From Vreelandella halophila (GTDB taxonomy: Bacteria; Pseudomonadota; Gammaproteobacteria; Pseudomonadales; Oleiphilaceae), in the NCBI RefSeq assembly GCF_019903425.1, contig NZ_JACHUZ010000012.1, positions 1 to 64,000 on the forward strand: DNA of 64,000 bases, written 5' to 3'. Both the position numbers and the translations under genes were made by a program. Numbering within the stretch: position 1 is the first letter of the stretch; each line of letters opens with the position of its first letter. The notes under the pieces are model-generated. The model was not told the origin of the DNA and searched no databases. It saw nothing but the letters and a program-made list of their open reading frames with translations. Of the stretch, positions 20,170-29,872 are shown piece after piece.

Positions 20170-20661
20170 CTATTCCTGAAGCCGTGCAAAATTGGACCTC
20201 AATACCACCTCGGTGCTCTGTTCGCCCCCCAGGCCTCTTGCCGTCACACGGAAGATTTCAACAGGGCAGCCGCCCATTGCCATGTCAGCGCACTGTACCG
20301 GTCCAACATAATACTCGGGGTTGCCCGCCGCACGGCTGTCAGAAGGAAGGCTCACGGCAACGGCGTTCCCGCCGGTGCCAGTACCCCAATCATCCGGTGG
20401 CGCTGGATTCAGCAGAGCATTCCCGGAGAAAGTACTGCTCGAGGGCGCGGCCAGGAATTGTTCGCCAGCCCTGAGCGCTCGTTCCGCATTCTCAAACGCC
20501 ATGCCACGGTCTTCCATATTCCTGGTCATACGCTCTTGAAGGATCGAGTCCTCCATCCCGGCGATGGCGATCAGCGAAATCAGCAGCAGCATGATCAGAG
20601 CTACAATGAGGACACTACCCTGCTCACTGCGCCAGCCTCGTATCGTTAACATGTGCATCAC
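20170..20661 (-). CDS. pilX: type IV minor pilin PilX
   Basis: A 163-residue protein with the PilX N-terminal signature. Leader ends at G15 (RSEQG), followed by SVLIVALIMLLLISLIAIAG. Mature position 5 is Val, not the usual Glu, a feature also known from the GspK-type tip subunits of type II secretion. The helix continues MEDSILQERMTRNMEDRGMA, typical of the family. It lies between pilW and pilY1; in Pseudomonas PilX forms the priming complex with PilV, PilW, FimU and PilY1. The 70-bp gap to pilY1 contains no evident terminator. Confidence 0.88.
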   Translation of the reverse strand: MMHMLTIRGWRSEQGSVLIVALIMLLLISLIAIAGMEDSILQERMTRNMEDRGMAFENAERALRAGEQFLAAPSSSTFSGNALLNPAPPDDWGTGTGGNAVAVSLPSDSRAAGNPEYYVGPVQCADMAMGGCPVEIFRVTARGLGGEQSTEVVLRSNFARLQE

Positions 20662-20676
20662 CGTTCGTTACCTCTT

Positions 20677-21834
20677 TTACTCAAGCCGGTTCCGGAAAGC
20701 CACAGTTTTGGTCGCAATGACACGCACCCGCTTGTCTTCGGGCGATTGCGTTTTCATACCCAACAGGTTGAAAGTGCGTGTCTCCTTGGTTTTGCGAGTT
20801 CTTGGGGCGCTTGCCATGACAAAACCGAGGCGGACACTGACAATATCGCTCCATTCATCCGGGGCTACATCATTGGCTGTTATATACTCAGTTGCGCCAC
20901 CCTCATTTCCGATGCCATAGAGGACCTGCATATTCTCAACACCGGCAACCAGTTCCTGGGGCGATGGTATCCCATTGCCCGGATTGTTCAGGGTCTGTCG
21001 GTAGAGGCTGGGCTCGCCATTGGGGTTCTCGCCCACGTAATAGAGGGTGCTGCGAAAGACATGGACGGACGAACTCTGATTATTGACCGAATTGTTGTTG
21101 ATATTGGCGCCCCCCTGGTTCCCCAGCCCTGCCCCAGCGACCGAGATGGCGCTCGCGTTCTCGTTGTTCCCCTTGATGAACCGAAAACCGTTACTGCAAT
21201 CCGGGCCAATCAATTCAATAGTGGTTCCCTGCGGAATGCCGCTGGCTGCATTCAAAGGAATATTATTACCGCCACCGGCGGCTATATCGATCTCTTGTCC
21301 CATTGACCCCTGTACGATCAGCACATCCGAGCCATTTACAAAATTATCGGAGCTTATACCTGTCGGTAAGCTTACGTTGTCACTTCCGTCTTTGTTATTT
21401 TCCCAGTCTTGTTCTGACTGTTCTCCGCCCGTCGACAGTTCGGCAGAAAGTGCCATTGAATCACCGGGCGCTGTGTCACGGTACTCCCAGCCAATCACGC
21501 CGGCTTCTTCTGGCAGTGACCACCCTGCTGGTACGTCGCGCAGATCCGTAATGCTGCTGTCCTCGCCACGACTACTCTCCTCGGCAAAATAATTATCGGG
21601 ATTCAGCGATTCGCGGAAGATGCAGCCCCCAGGCCCGGCCTGTCTAAGATCACGCCCTATCCTGTCCGTTACGAAGCGGCTGTTCTCCTGAATGTTGGCC
21701 ACTCCTTCAGTCAACCGGTACGTCTCACTACTCTCGAGATAGAGTTCAACAACGCCAAGGGTGAGCAGCACCCCCAGAACCATGGCAATCATCAGCTCTA
21801 TCAGCGAAAAACCAGTTTCGATATTAGGCTTCAC
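20677..21834 (-). CDS. pilW: type IV minor pilin PilW
   Basis: A 385-residue minor pilin. Leader MKPNIETG cleaved after G8, mature FSLIELMIAMVLGVLLTLGVVELYLESSETYR with Glu5, then a large globular domain. This is the longest of the minor pilins, as usual for PilW. Two cysteines (GGCIFRES and GPDCSNGF) could form a disulfide. The PilV-PilW-PilX order and 15-18 bp spacings indicate one transcript. Function as a tip-complex subunit is inferred from family and context. Confidence 0.88.
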   Translation of the reverse strand: MKPNIETGFSLIELMIAMVLGVLLTLGVVELYLESSETYRLTEGVANIQENSRFVTDRIGRDLRQAGPGGCIFRESLNPDNYFAEESSRGEDSSITDLRDVPAGWSLPEEAGVIGWEYRDTAPGDSMALSAELSTGGEQSEQDWENNKDGSDNVSLPTGISSDNFVNGSDVLIVQGSMGQEIDIAAGGGNNIPLNAASGIPQGTTIELIGPDCSNGFRFIKGNNENASAISVAGAGLGNQGGANINNNSVNNQSSSVHVFRSTLYYVGENPNGEPSLYRQTLNNPGNGIPSPQELVAGVENMQVLYGIGNEGGATEYITANDVAPDEWSDIVSVRLGFVMASAPRTRKTKETRTFNLLGMKTQSPEDKRVRVIATKTVAFRNRLE

Positions 21835-21851
21835 GATTTCACAATCCTTAT

Positions 21852-22319
21852 TCAGTAGCTGGTGGCGAGAGTCACAGTATCTTCACCTGCAATGGCGTCG
21901 GCATCGTCACTGTCTTTCCGACTCTCCCAGCTCAGGGTCACTTCAACCGTGCTCGCACCGGTATCGACCTCGACCTGACCAGAGCCATCCGCCAGCAGGC
22001 AACGGACCGAATTGCGCCAACCGTTGATGTCGTTAGTCGCCACGTCCGCCGCAGTCGGCGCGTAGTCCAGAGAACAACTGTCTTCACTGCCGACACTCAC
22101 ATCATCGTAGGAACCGGCAGCGCTTCGATTCGCCCTTACCCGCTCGATCATGTCTTCCGCAAGCAGTAGTGCCTGGGTTTTCTGGGCAGACTGGGTGGTC
22201 GTCTGGCTGGCCGTAACCTGCATTGCCGCCAGGCCTAGCAAGCCCACAGCCAGAATCACCACCGCCACAAGTACCTCAATCATCCCCAAGCCGCTCTGCT
22301 TACTCGGTGCTGCCATCAT
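21852..22319 (-). CDS. pilV: type IV minor pilin PilV
   Basis: A 155-residue minor pilin. Leader MMAAPSKQSG, cleavage after G10, then LGMIEVLVAVVILAVGLLGLAAMQV with Glu at mature position 5, the hallmark of PilV/GspI proteins. The start is one of two adjacent ATGs (22319 or 22316); the longer frame from 22370 would bury the leader. It overlaps or abuts the end of fimU (stop at 22322). Confidence 0.88.
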   Translation of the reverse strand: MMAAPSKQSGLGMIEVLVAVVILAVGLLGLAAMQVTASQTTTQSAQKTQALLLAEDMIERVRANRSAAGSYDDVSVGSEDSCSLDYAPTAADVATNDINGWRNSVRCLLADGSGQVEVDTGASTVEVTLSWESRKDSDDADAIAGEDTVTLATSY

Positions 22320-22321
22320 CG

Positions 22322-22852
22322 TTAACACCCCGAACCGTTGATCGATGCTCTCCCGGATAAGCTGATACACAGGTAGTTAGCCTGCGTTTGCCCTTCAGGC
22401 GGGCTCACGGTCAATGCCACCTGATTTCCGGGCGAATGAAGGCTTCCTTGGGGACTGAACTCAAGCTGGGTATCGCCATCAGCATTGATATTGAGCGCCT
22501 CGCTGCCTTCATAGGTACGGATGGGAGTCTCACTGTCACACCCCCCCCCTGACTCTCCCAAATAGATGCACCAGCCCTTGGCAAAATCGTCGTCAACCGC
22601 CTTGAGGGTGACTACCTCGCCGCGCTTGATGGCTTCACTGCGCGTCGTATTGACAGAAGACAGCAACAGGTTGGTCTTGGTGGTGATGCGCCTGGATTCC
22701 ACCACCCCCTGAAACGCTGGGACCGCGACAGTCACCAGGATGATCAGAAGGGCCACCGAGATCATCAGCTCGATCAACGTAAAGCCCTTTTGCCTTTCGC
22801 TATTGGATCGGAAATTTCCGGGAGGATTGTATACAGATGCACCATTCCACAT
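22322..22852 (-). CDS. fimU: type IV minor pilin FimU (GspH/FimT family)
   Basis: A 176-residue pseudopilin heading the minor pilin operon. The hydrophobic helix GFTLIELMISVALLIILVTVAVPAF carries Glu5; the leader from the ATG at 22852 is 23 residues, longer than usual, so a later non-ATG start is possible. The GspH-like domain has the Cys pair GWCIYLGESGGGC and a C-terminal NGSGC. Gly-Gly-Gly in that loop is encoded by nine consecutive G residues, a potential slippage site that would shift the frame and truncate the protein. Its position before pilV matches FimU in Pseudomonas. Confidence 0.85.
   Translation of the reverse strand: MWNGASVYNPPGNFRSNSERQKGFTLIELMISVALLIILVTVAVPAFQGVVESRRITTKTNLLLSSVNTTRSEAIKRGEVVTLKAVDDDFAKGWCIYLGESGGGCDSETPIRTYEGSEALNINADGDTQLEFSPQGSLHSPGNQVALTVSPPEGQTQANYLCISLSGRASINGSGC
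22541..22549 (-). repeat. nine-base G tract inside fimU
   Basis: C9 on the plus strand, G9 in the coding sense, translated Gly-Gly-Gly in frame as given. It is the longest homopolymer I noticed in a coding region of the window and the type of tract involved in slipped-strand phase variation. Confidence 0.7.
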
Positions 22853-23096
22853 AGGGTCAATGATTCCGTTATTGGAGGCGTAGATATAAGCCCTTTGTGT
22901 CTATCATAACTTGATGGCTGCTGGTGTCAGGTTCTGTCCGATGAGCGGTAGGATATAGAGGATGGACGGGAGGAGATGAGTCACTGCCAGGAATCGATGA
23001 ATGACAGTGTGATATTTTGTGACCCCGGATGGAGGCGATCTCCACCCGGAACCAGGACAAAGATAAATGCTGTCACAGCCGTTTTATCACACTTTC

Positions 23097-24953
23097 TCAG
23101 AGCTCATTACAGCTCGTATCGTAATCATCATTAAACGGTGACGTTACAAAAGGAGGAGCAGCCGTGTCTTCAAGAACATCTGCTGGGAAAGGAAGACGAA
23201 AACTCAGAGAAGCCCTGGACCTATACTCACTGCCAACATCTGCACTTCCCACCAGTTCAATACGGCTCCAGAAAGCGTGATTTCTAGGATACAGTACAGC
23301 GATATCCGCGTACCCCTGGTCATTTGTAGTCACCTGAACCGAGCCAGAGTTGTCTGTTGTTTCGGTATCGTCAGCCGCCACGACTGTAGCGGTGCCAAAG
23401 GACTCATCAATGTCGGTTCCAATTGTACACGTGGTTGTATTAGCCGGTGCTACCCAAACCTCTTCATTGTTATCAAAAGACCAATCATCCCCAACGATTA
23501 CTTCTGTGGTTTGAAGCTCAAGGCTGACATCTGTATTTGCAGCAGGAGAGCCGTCGGACTTGGTGACCTGGATGGTGTGGGGAACCCTATAGCGCTCCTG
23601 ACCTTCTTCGACAATGTTTCCTCCTGAGCCCACCGTAATGAAACTTGAATCCGCTACCGTCAAGGGCACACTGGTGTTGATGGTAGAGTTAGCATCAACT
23701 TGGGCCCGAATGGTTACCCCTTCAAACTGGGTTGCAAACTCACTAGCAATATATTCAACCGATGCGCTCCCGGATTGATCAGTATCAGCTATACCATCAT
23801 CCGCAAGACTCCCGGGTCCCTCAACAATGGTAAAGTCCACAGTTTCACCAGAAACAACATTGCCATTCTCATCGCGCACCGTTGCGGTAATGACACTTCG
23901 GTTGGCCGTTGAGTCCTGATTTGGCGCGATTGCGCTGGGTGATGCTTGGACCGAAATTGAGTCCGGTTGATCAGAGACAAAACGAATAGCTTTAGAGGCT
24001 GAAACTCTCTCCTCATCATTCCGTGCGACTATTGTGGCGGAACCGGTATTAGATGATTCAATATCAACAGAAGCCCTGCCACCCGTCACTGTAGGCGTAC
24101 TATCGGTCGTTATTTCCCCTCGACTGGTGGTGAAGGATAAGCTTTTGCCGTCAACGGCATTGCCGCCGCTTATCCATTGCGCTGTAAAAGTATGCGTATC
24201 CGTAATATTAAGCTGGTCATTCTGAGGGGAAATAAAATCAATGTCGTCAGAAGAGACCTGGATCACTTCTTCTGTTTGAGTTCCCAGCGTGGAAATGGTC
24301 AAGGTATCCGTGCCAGCAACGTCAGCAGATAGTTCAAAATTAACCTGCCCTTCGTTATCCGTAGTCGCAGACTCGACGTTAAGGCCGTTATCATTCTCTG
24401 AGCTAACGTTCACCTCAATACCACTAACAGGTTCACCGGAAGAGTCTTCAGAATCCCTGACTGTCACAGTATAGGTTCCACTGTCATTGAGCGTGAGGTT
24501 GGTCGGTCCACTGACATTGATGCTACCGCCCTCTACCTCCAGATTGATGGTGTCGGAGATATCCGTGCCCTCGATGAGCGCAGTAATCTGAGTCTGGCGA
24601 GTATTCGGATCGAAGCGGTTGCTGACGGTCGCCTCGGCGCTACCCTGCTCGTTCGTCACCGAGTCCGAAGCTTCTATCAGAAGCCCACCATCTTCAGTCG
24701 AAAATGTTACGTCCGCCCCGGATATCGCTCGGTTATTCGAATCTCTTGCAACCGCAAGCGCGGTTATACTGTTTTCACCTGCAGCATCCAGCGAGTTTCC
24801 CTCCAGAAGAAGATCCAGGCTCGCCACTTCAGCGGTGCCATCCGGATTATCATCCGGCTCGCCAGCATTTTCACCACTCTCTTCATCGGTTCCACACGCA
24901 ACCAATAACAGAGACAAACACAGGACCAGGAGCCGTTTCGTCCAAAAAGGCAT
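23097..24953 (-). CDS. Ig-like (Big-1/invasin type) repeat lipoprotein
   Basis: A 618-residue secreted lipoprotein. The ATG at 24953 has AGAGGG 6 bp upstream and gives signal MPFWTKRLLVLCLSLLLVAC with C20 in the lipobox. Then an acidic linker and about five bacterial Ig-like units, each with the pattern ITA.V.D..N..ISGA.V.FST and EGQ/EGSA..... (about residues 40-500). The C-terminal 100 residues contain two cysteines (TTTCTIG, DTSCNEL). Such proteins extend from the outer membrane or are surface exposed. It lies 244 bp upstream of fimU on the same strand, so it may belong to the pilus locus, but no direct link is seen. Its codon usage looks AT-richer than the neighbours. Confidence 0.78.
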   Translation of the reverse strand: MPFWTKRLLVLCLSLLLVACGTDEESGENAGEPDDNPDGTAEVASLDLLLEGNSLDAAGENSITALAVARDSNNRAISGADVTFSTEDGGLLIEASDSVTNEQGSAEATVSNRFDPNTRQTQITALIEGTDISDTINLEVEGGSINVSGPTNLTLNDSGTYTVTVRDSEDSSGEPVSGIEVNVSSENDNGLNVESATTDNEGQVNFELSADVAGTDTLTISTLGTQTEEVIQVSSDDIDFISPQNDQLNITDTHTFTAQWISGGNAVDGKSLSFTTSRGEITTDSTPTVTGGRASVDIESSNTGSATIVARNDEERVSASKAIRFVSDQPDSISVQASPSAIAPNQDSTANRSVITATVRDENGNVVSGETVDFTIVEGPGSLADDGIADTDQSGSASVEYIASEFATQFEGVTIRAQVDANSTINTSVPLTVADSSFITVGSGGNIVEEGQERYRVPHTIQVTKSDGSPAANTDVSLELQTTEVIVGDDWSFDNNEEVWVAPANTTTCTIGTDIDESFGTATVVAADDTETTDNSGSVQVTTNDQGYADIAVLYPRNHAFWSRIELVGSADVGSEYRSRASLSFRLPFPADVLEDTAAPPFVTSPFNDDYDTSCNEL

Positions 24954-25033
24954 AGGATTCCCTCTCATATCTTTCCAGTAAAATCGTTTGACGCAGCTAC
25001 AAGCCGCTATTGTGCTGAGATTAGCACAATCCA

Positions 25034-25067
25034 CAAAAAACGCCCGGAAACAGTGTCTCCGAGCGTT
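25034..25067 (-). terminator. intrinsic terminator of the ribF-ileS-lspA-fkpB-ispH operon
   Basis: On the minus strand, AACGCTCGGAGACA and TGTTTCCGGGCGTT pair over 14 bp (two G-U pairs) around a CTG loop, followed by a run of U. It lies 45 bp past the ispH stop codon and also separates the operon from the Ig-like lipoprotein gene. Confidence 0.88.
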
Positions 25068-25111
25068 ACAGTTTGAAAACCCGTGCACAGTAAGCTTCTG
25101 GGAGGCTGCTC

Positions 25112-26074
25112 TCAGGCTTCCACCTCCTTAGCGGGGATCCGCAGAGCCTTGGGCATACTGAAGACCACGTTCTCCTGCTCGCCATCGAGCTCGTCGGGAG
25201 TCTCGCCGCCGAACTCGCGCAGGCGGGCCACGACTTCTTCAACCAGCACCTCGGGAGCGGACGCACCAGCGGTGACGCCCACAGCACTCACGTTCTCGAG
25301 CCATGAAGCGTCGATCTGGTCGGCGGCGTCGATCAGGTAGCCGGGGGTGCCCATGCGTTCGGCCAGCTCACGCAGGCGGTTGGAGTTGGAGCTGTTGGGC
25401 GAGCCCACCACCAGCATCAGGTCACACTCGGCAGCGAGCATTTTCACCGCGTCCTGGCGGTTCTGGGTGGCGTAGCAGATGTCGTCCTTGCGCGGGCCCT
25501 GGATGGCCGGGAAGCGGGTCTGGAGGGCATCGATGACGCGGGCGGTGTCGTCCATGGAGAGAGTCGTCTGGGTCACGAACGCCAGTTTCTCCGGGTTCTT
25601 CACCTCAAGCTTCTCAACATCCGCCTCGCTTTCCACCAGGTAGATGTCCCCGCCGTTGCTGCGGTCGTACTGGCCCATGGTGCCTTCCACCTCGGGGTGA
25701 CCGGCGTGGCCGATGAGGATGCACTCGCGACCCTCACGACTGTAGGTCATGACCTCCATGTGCACTTTGGTGACCAGTGGGCAGGTGGCGTCGAAGACCT
25801 GAAGACCGCGGTCCTTCGCCTCCTGCTGCACCGCCTGTGAAACACCGTGGGCGCTGAAGATCACCCAGGCGTCGTCGGGCACCTGGTGGAGCTCGTCCAC
25901 GAACACGGCGCCGCGCTCGCGCAGGTTGTCCACCACGAACTTGTTGTGTACCACTTCGTGCCGGACGTAGATGGGGGCGCCGTAGACATCGAGCGCGCGA
26001 TTGACGATCTCGATGGCGCGGTCGACGCCGGCACAGAATCCACGGGGGTTGGCGAGCTTGATCTGCATGGTCAT
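25112..26074 (-). CDS. ispH: 4-hydroxy-3-methylbut-2-enyl diphosphate reductase
   Basis: Final enzyme of the MEP pathway; an iron-sulfur enzyme that makes IPP and DMAPP from HMBPP. The 320 residues have the three cluster cysteines in GFCAGVDRA (C14), DATCPLVTK and [11 protein letters not shown], and the substrate-binding motif GSPNSSNS. It is last in the operon ribF-ileS-lspA-fkpB-ispH, the same order as in E. coli. The second Met (two codons in) is an equally good start. Confidence 0.97.
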   Translation of the reverse strand: MTMQIKLANPRGFCAGVDRAIEIVNRALDVYGAPIYVRHEVVHNKFVVDNLRERGAVFVDELHQVPDDAWVIFSAHGVSQAVQQEAKDRGLQVFDATCPLVTKVHMEVMTYSREGRECILIGHAGHPEVEGTMGQYDRSNGGDIYLVESEADVEKLEVKNPEKLAFVTQTTLSMDDTARVIDALQTRFPAIQGPRKDDICYATQNRQDAVKMLAAECDLMLVVGSPNSSNSNRLRELAERMGTPGYLIDAADQIDASWLENVSAVGVTAGASAPEVLVEEVVARLREFGGETPDELDGEQENVVFSMPKALRIPAKEVEA

Positions 26075-26086
26075 GGTTCCCGCTGC

Positions 26087-26515
26087 TTACTGGACATCCA
26101 CAATCGAGACCTCGAACTCAAGCGTCTTGCCCGAAAGTGGATGGTTAAAGTCTACCTCAACGGTATCATCATCAAACGACTTGATAACACCCGGCACTTC
26201 GGCCTTGGCCGCGTCCGCGAAGGAGAGCACCATGCCCTCCTCCAGCGGCAGCTCCGGGCTGAACTCCCGGCGCTTGAAGGTCTGGACGTTGTTCGGGTTG
26301 GGCTGGCCGAAAGCGTCCTCGGGCGGTACCGAGAAGCTCTGGCGATCTCCAGCCTTAAGCCCGTGCAGCAGACGCTCGAACGCTTCCGGCAGGTTGCCGT
26401 CGCCCACGGTCAGCGTGGCCGGGTCCTTCTCGAAGGTGGAATCCACATCCGAGCCGTCCTCCAGCCGCAGCGCGAAGTGGAGTGTCACCCGGCTGTCCGG
26501 TCCGATTACGCTCAT
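26087..26515 (-). CDS. fkpB: FKBP-type peptidyl-prolyl isomerase (SlpA/FkpB)
   Basis: Cytoplasmic prolyl cis-trans isomerase of the SlyD-like class, 142 residues. It begins with FKBP strands (RVTLHFALRLEDGSDVDSTF), has the inserted IF chaperone domain in the middle, and ends with the typical VDFNHPLSGKTLEFEVSIVDV. No metal-binding His-rich tail is present, which separates it from SlyD. Its start overlaps the lspA stop by 4 bp (ATGA). Confidence 0.93.
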   Translation of the reverse strand: MSVIGPDSRVTLHFALRLEDGSDVDSTFEKDPATLTVGDGNLPEAFERLLHGLKAGDRQSFSVPPEDAFGQPNPNNVQTFKRREFSPELPLEEGMVLSFADAAKAEVPGVIKSFDDDTVEVDFNHPLSGKTLEFEVSIVDVQ

Positions 26516-27021
26516 TGCCTGTTGCCCTTATCCGGTACGTCGTCGCCCTGCCCGCTGCCCATGAACAGGTCCAGCAGCAACATGATGGCGCCAACGGTAA
26601 TGAAACTGTCCGCCACATTAAAGGCGGGGAAGTGGTAGCCGGCCCAGTGGAAGTGGAAGAAGTCCACCACGTAGCCATGCACCACCCGGTCATAGAGATT
26701 GCCCACGGCGCCGCCGAGCACAAAGGCCAGCGCAATGCCGAGCCAGGTCTCGTGGTGCTTGAGGCGCGTCAGCCAGACCACCAGCACCCCGGAGATCACC
26801 ACCGCGAGCGTGATGAACAGCCAGCGCTGCCAACCGGAGCCCTCCGAAAGGAAGCTGAAGGCCGCGCCGGTGTTGTGCAGCAGCGTCAGGTTGAAGAACG
26901 GCAGCACCACGTTGGCCTCGCCGTAATCCAGCATGGCCGTGGCGGCCGCCTTGGTGGTCAGGTCCGCGATCACGATGAAGGCCGCGATGATGAGCCCGTT
27001 ACGGGCCAGTGGTGTCAGCAT
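26512..27021 (-). CDS. lspA: lipoprotein signal peptidase (signal peptidase II)
   Basis: Aspartyl protease of the inner membrane that cleaves the signal peptide from diacylglyceryl-prolipoproteins. 169 residues from the ATG at 27021, 4 bp after the ileS stop; a longer frame from 27054 would overlap ileS by 29 bp. Four hydrophobic helices, with the catalytic Asp pair in GNLYDRVVHGYVVDFFHF and FNVADSFITVGA. Clients in this window include BamD, the Ig-like lipoprotein, the TPR lipoprotein at 56.4-57.0 kb and the beta-helix lipoprotein. Confidence 0.95.
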   Translation of the reverse strand: MLTPLARNGLIIAAFIVIADLTTKAAATAMLDYGEANVVLPFFNLTLLHNTGAAFSFLSEGSGWQRWLFITLAVVISGVLVVWLTRLKHHETWLGIALAFVLGGAVGNLYDRVVHGYVVDFFHFHWAGYHFPAFNVADSFITVGAIMLLLDLFMGSGQGDDVPDKGNRQ

Positions 27022-27025
27022 ACCG

Positions 27026-29845
27026 TTACGCAAACCGCCGGGTTTCCCCGTCACCGCTGATGTTGGTGACGCAGCGACCGCACAGGTCCGGGTAGTCGCT
27101 GTTCTCGCCTACATCGGGGCGATGGTGCCAGCAGCGTTCGCACTTGGTGTGGCCCGCGGTGGCCACCGCCACCTTCAGCCCTTCAACCTCTGTCTCCGGC
27201 GCCTGACCTGCCTCAGCCAGCGGCGCAACTCGCGCTTCGGAGGTGATCATCACGAAGCGCAGCTCATCGCCCAGCCGTTCCAGCAGTTCCTTCAGGGCGC
27301 CGTCGGCGTAAAGGGTGACCTCACCACTCAGCGAGCCCTTGATGGTGCCCTCGTTGCGCGCCGCCTCCAGCTGCTTGTTCACGGCGCTGCGCACGTCGAT
27401 CAGCGTGTCCCACTCATCCTGCTTGATGGGCGCATCTGTCGGCAGTGCCTCCAGGCCCTCGTGCCAGGTTGCCCAGTGAACGCTCTCGTCCCGCTCACCC
27501 GGAATGTGCTGCCAGATCTCATCCGCCGTAAACGTCAGGATGGGCGCGATCCAGCGGGAAAGCGCCTCGGCCACGTGGTAGAGCGCGGTCTGGCAGGATC
27601 GGCGCTCGAGGCTATCCGGCTGGGTGGTGTACTGGCGGTCCTTAATGATGTCCAGATAGAACCCACCCAGGTCCAGGATGCAGAAGTTGTGCACCTTCTG
27701 GTACACCTGCAGGAAGCTGTATCGGTTGTAGGCGTCGATCACCTCGTCTTGCAGGCGCCGCGCCCGGTCCACCATCCAGCGGTCCAGCGCCACCATGTCA
27801 TCGAAGGCCACGCTGTTCGTGGCCGGGTCGAACCCATCCAGGTTCGCCAGCAAGAAGCGCGAGGTATTGCGGATGCGGCGATAGGCGTCCGCCGTGCGCT
27901 TGAGGATGTCCTGGGAGACGGACATCTCGGCGCTGTAGTCGGTGGCTGCGACCCAGAGGCGCAGAATATCCGCGCCCAGCTCATCCATCACCTTCTGGGG
28001 TGCGATCACGTTGCCCATGGACTTGGACATCTTGTAGCCCTTTTCGTCCACGGTGAAGCCGTGTGTCAGCACCTCCTTGTAGGGCGCCATCTTCTTGATC
28101 GCGATACCGGTCTTCAGGGAGGACTGGAACCAGCCGCGATGCTGGTCCGAGCCTTCCAGATAGAGATCCGCGGGATACCGGTTGAGATCCTCGCGCCGGT
28201 CCAGCACGGACGCGTGGGTCACGCCGGAGTCGAACCAGACGTCCAGTGTGTCCGTCACCTTCTCGTAGGTGTCCGCGTCATTGCCGAGCAGCTCACGCTC
28301 ATCCAGCTCGTACCAGGCGTCGATGCCGTCCTTCTCGATGGCCCTGGCCGCCGCCTCGATCAGCTCCGGCGTGCGCGGGTGCAGCTCGTAGGTGTCCTTA
28401 TGAACGAAGAGCGTGATCGGCACACCCCAGGTGCGCTGGCGCGAGATGCACCAGTCCGGGGACTGCTCGATCATGCCCTCGATCCGCTGCTGCCCCCAGG
28501 AGGGAATCCAGCGAACACCGGGAATCGCCTCAAGAGCGCCCTTCTTAAGCCCATTGCGGTCCATGCTGATGAACCACTGGGGCGTGGCGCGGTAGATGAG
28601 CGGTGTCTTGGTCCGCCAGCAGTGCGGGTAGCTGTGCTTGAAGGACTCCTGGAACAGCAGGCAGCCCTCACGTTCCAGCGCCTCGCAGACCGGGGTATCC
28701 GCCTTGTAGATGTGGATGCCCGCGAACTCGCCGGCCGCTTCGGCGTAAGTGCCGTCCGCCTTCACCAGGTTCAGCGTACCGATGCCATTGGCACGACCGA
28801 TCTCAAAGTCGTCCGGCCCGTGGTCCGGGGCGGTGTGCACCAGGCCGGTACCCGCGTCCGTGGAGACGTGATGCCCCAGGAGTACGGGAACCTCGCGCTC
28901 ATAAAGCGGGTGATTCAGCATCAGGCCGGTCAACGCCGAGCCACGGCAGCGTGCCACAACCTCGGCGTTCTGCAGGTTCCAGCGCTCGGTGACCGTCTCG
29001 CGCAGCTCCTCGGCCACGACCAGGTATTCGGTGCCCCGGCCGGCATCGGCGCGAATCAGGCTGTACTCCAGTTCCTCATTGACGGCCACCGCCTGGTTGG
29101 CCGGAATGGTCCAGGGCGTGGTGGTCCAGATCACCAGTGACACAGGCGCATCCGGCCCGCTCTCACCGAAGGCGCCGGTCATCTTCTCCGGCGCAACCGC
29201 CGGGAAGCGCACGTCGATCTGGATGGATGTCTTCTCCTGGTACTCCACCTCAGCCTCCGCCAGCGCGGACTGCCCGACCACGCTCCAGTAGACCGGCTTG
29301 AAGCCCCGTTCCAGGTGACCGTTCTCGATGATGCGGCCCAGGGAGCGGACGATGTCCGCCTCGACCTTGGAATCCATGGTCAGGTAGGGGTTATACCAGT
29401 CCCCCAGAACACCCAGTCGGATGAAGTCCTGACGCTGGTTGTCGAGCTGTTCGGCGGCGTAATCGCGGCAGGCCTGGCGGAAGGTCTTGTAGTCCACCTT
29501 GTCGCCCGCCTTGCCGATGTCCTGCTCCACCTTGTGCTCGATGGGCAGGCCGTGGCAGTCCCAGCCCGGCACATAGGGCGCGTCGTAGCCCATGAGGTTA
29601 CGGGACTTGACCACCATGTCCTTGAGGATCTTGTTGACCGCATGACCAATGTGGATGCTGCCGTTGGCGTAGGGCGGGCCATCGTGCAGCACGAAGCGCT
29701 CGGCGCCCGCGCGGCGCTGGCGCAGCGTGCCGTAGAGGTCCAGACGGTTCCAGCGCTCGAGCATCTCGGGCTCGCGCTTGGACAGGTTTCCGCGCATGGG
29801 GAAGTCCGTCTTCGGCAGGTTCAGCGTGTCTTTGTAATCGCTCAT
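27026..29845 (-). CDS. ileS: isoleucyl-tRNA synthetase
   Basis: Class I synthetase charging tRNA-Ile, with an editing domain that removes misactivated valine. The 939 residues include the HIGH signature ([13 protein letters not shown]), the KMSKS loop ([14 protein letters not shown]) and a C-terminal zinc-binding CERCWHHRP ... CGRCV module, as in E. coli (938 residues). It begins 27 bp after ribF and is followed at once by lspA. Confidence 0.97.
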   Translation of the reverse strand: MSDYKDTLNLPKTDFPMRGNLSKREPEMLERWNRLDLYGTLRQRRAGAERFVLHDGPPYANGSIHIGHAVNKILKDMVVKSRNLMGYDAPYVPGWDCHGLPIEHKVEQDIGKAGDKVDYKTFRQACRDYAAEQLDNQRQDFIRLGVLGDWYNPYLTMDSKVEADIVRSLGRIIENGHLERGFKPVYWSVVGQSALAEAEVEYQEKTSIQIDVRFPAVAPEKMTGAFGESGPDAPVSLVIWTTTPWTIPANQAVAVNEELEYSLIRADAGRGTEYLVVAEELRETVTERWNLQNAEVVARCRGSALTGLMLNHPLYEREVPVLLGHHVSTDAGTGLVHTAPDHGPDDFEIGRANGIGTLNLVKADGTYAEAAGEFAGIHIYKADTPVCEALEREGCLLFQESFKHSYPHCWRTKTPLIYRATPQWFISMDRNGLKKGALEAIPGVRWIPSWGQQRIEGMIEQSPDWCISRQRTWGVPITLFVHKDTYELHPRTPELIEAAARAIEKDGIDAWYELDERELLGNDADTYEKVTDTLDVWFDSGVTHASVLDRREDLNRYPADLYLEGSDQHRGWFQSSLKTGIAIKKMAPYKEVLTHGFTVDEKGYKMSKSMGNVIAPQKVMDELGADILRLWVAATDYSAEMSVSQDILKRTADAYRRIRNTSRFLLANLDGFDPATNSVAFDDMVALDRWMVDRARRLQDEVIDAYNRYSFLQVYQKVHNFCILDLGGFYLDIIKDRQYTTQPDSLERRSCQTALYHVAEALSRWIAPILTFTADEIWQHIPGERDESVHWATWHEGLEALPTDAPIKQDEWDTLIDVRSAVNKQLEAARNEGTIKGSLSGEVTLYADGALKELLERLGDELRFVMITSEARVAPLAEAGQAPETEVEGLKVAVATAGHTKCERCWHHRPDVGENSDYPDLCGRCVTNISGDGETRRFA

Positions 29846-29872
29846 GAAGGTTCCCGGAGTCTGTCGTTTCGG

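Noticed and set aside
22853-23096. Sigma54 (PilR) or CRP site upstream of fimU
   Set aside because: TGGCAG (minus strand) lacks the GC element at the right distance; several TGTGA/TCACA half-sites occur (23008, 23018, 23073, 23087) but none form a properly spaced inverted dyad.
26933-29140. 735-codon plus-strand frame opposite ileS and the start of lspA
   Set aside because: Low-complexity Val/Gly/His-rich translation mirrors ileS; no domain recognised.
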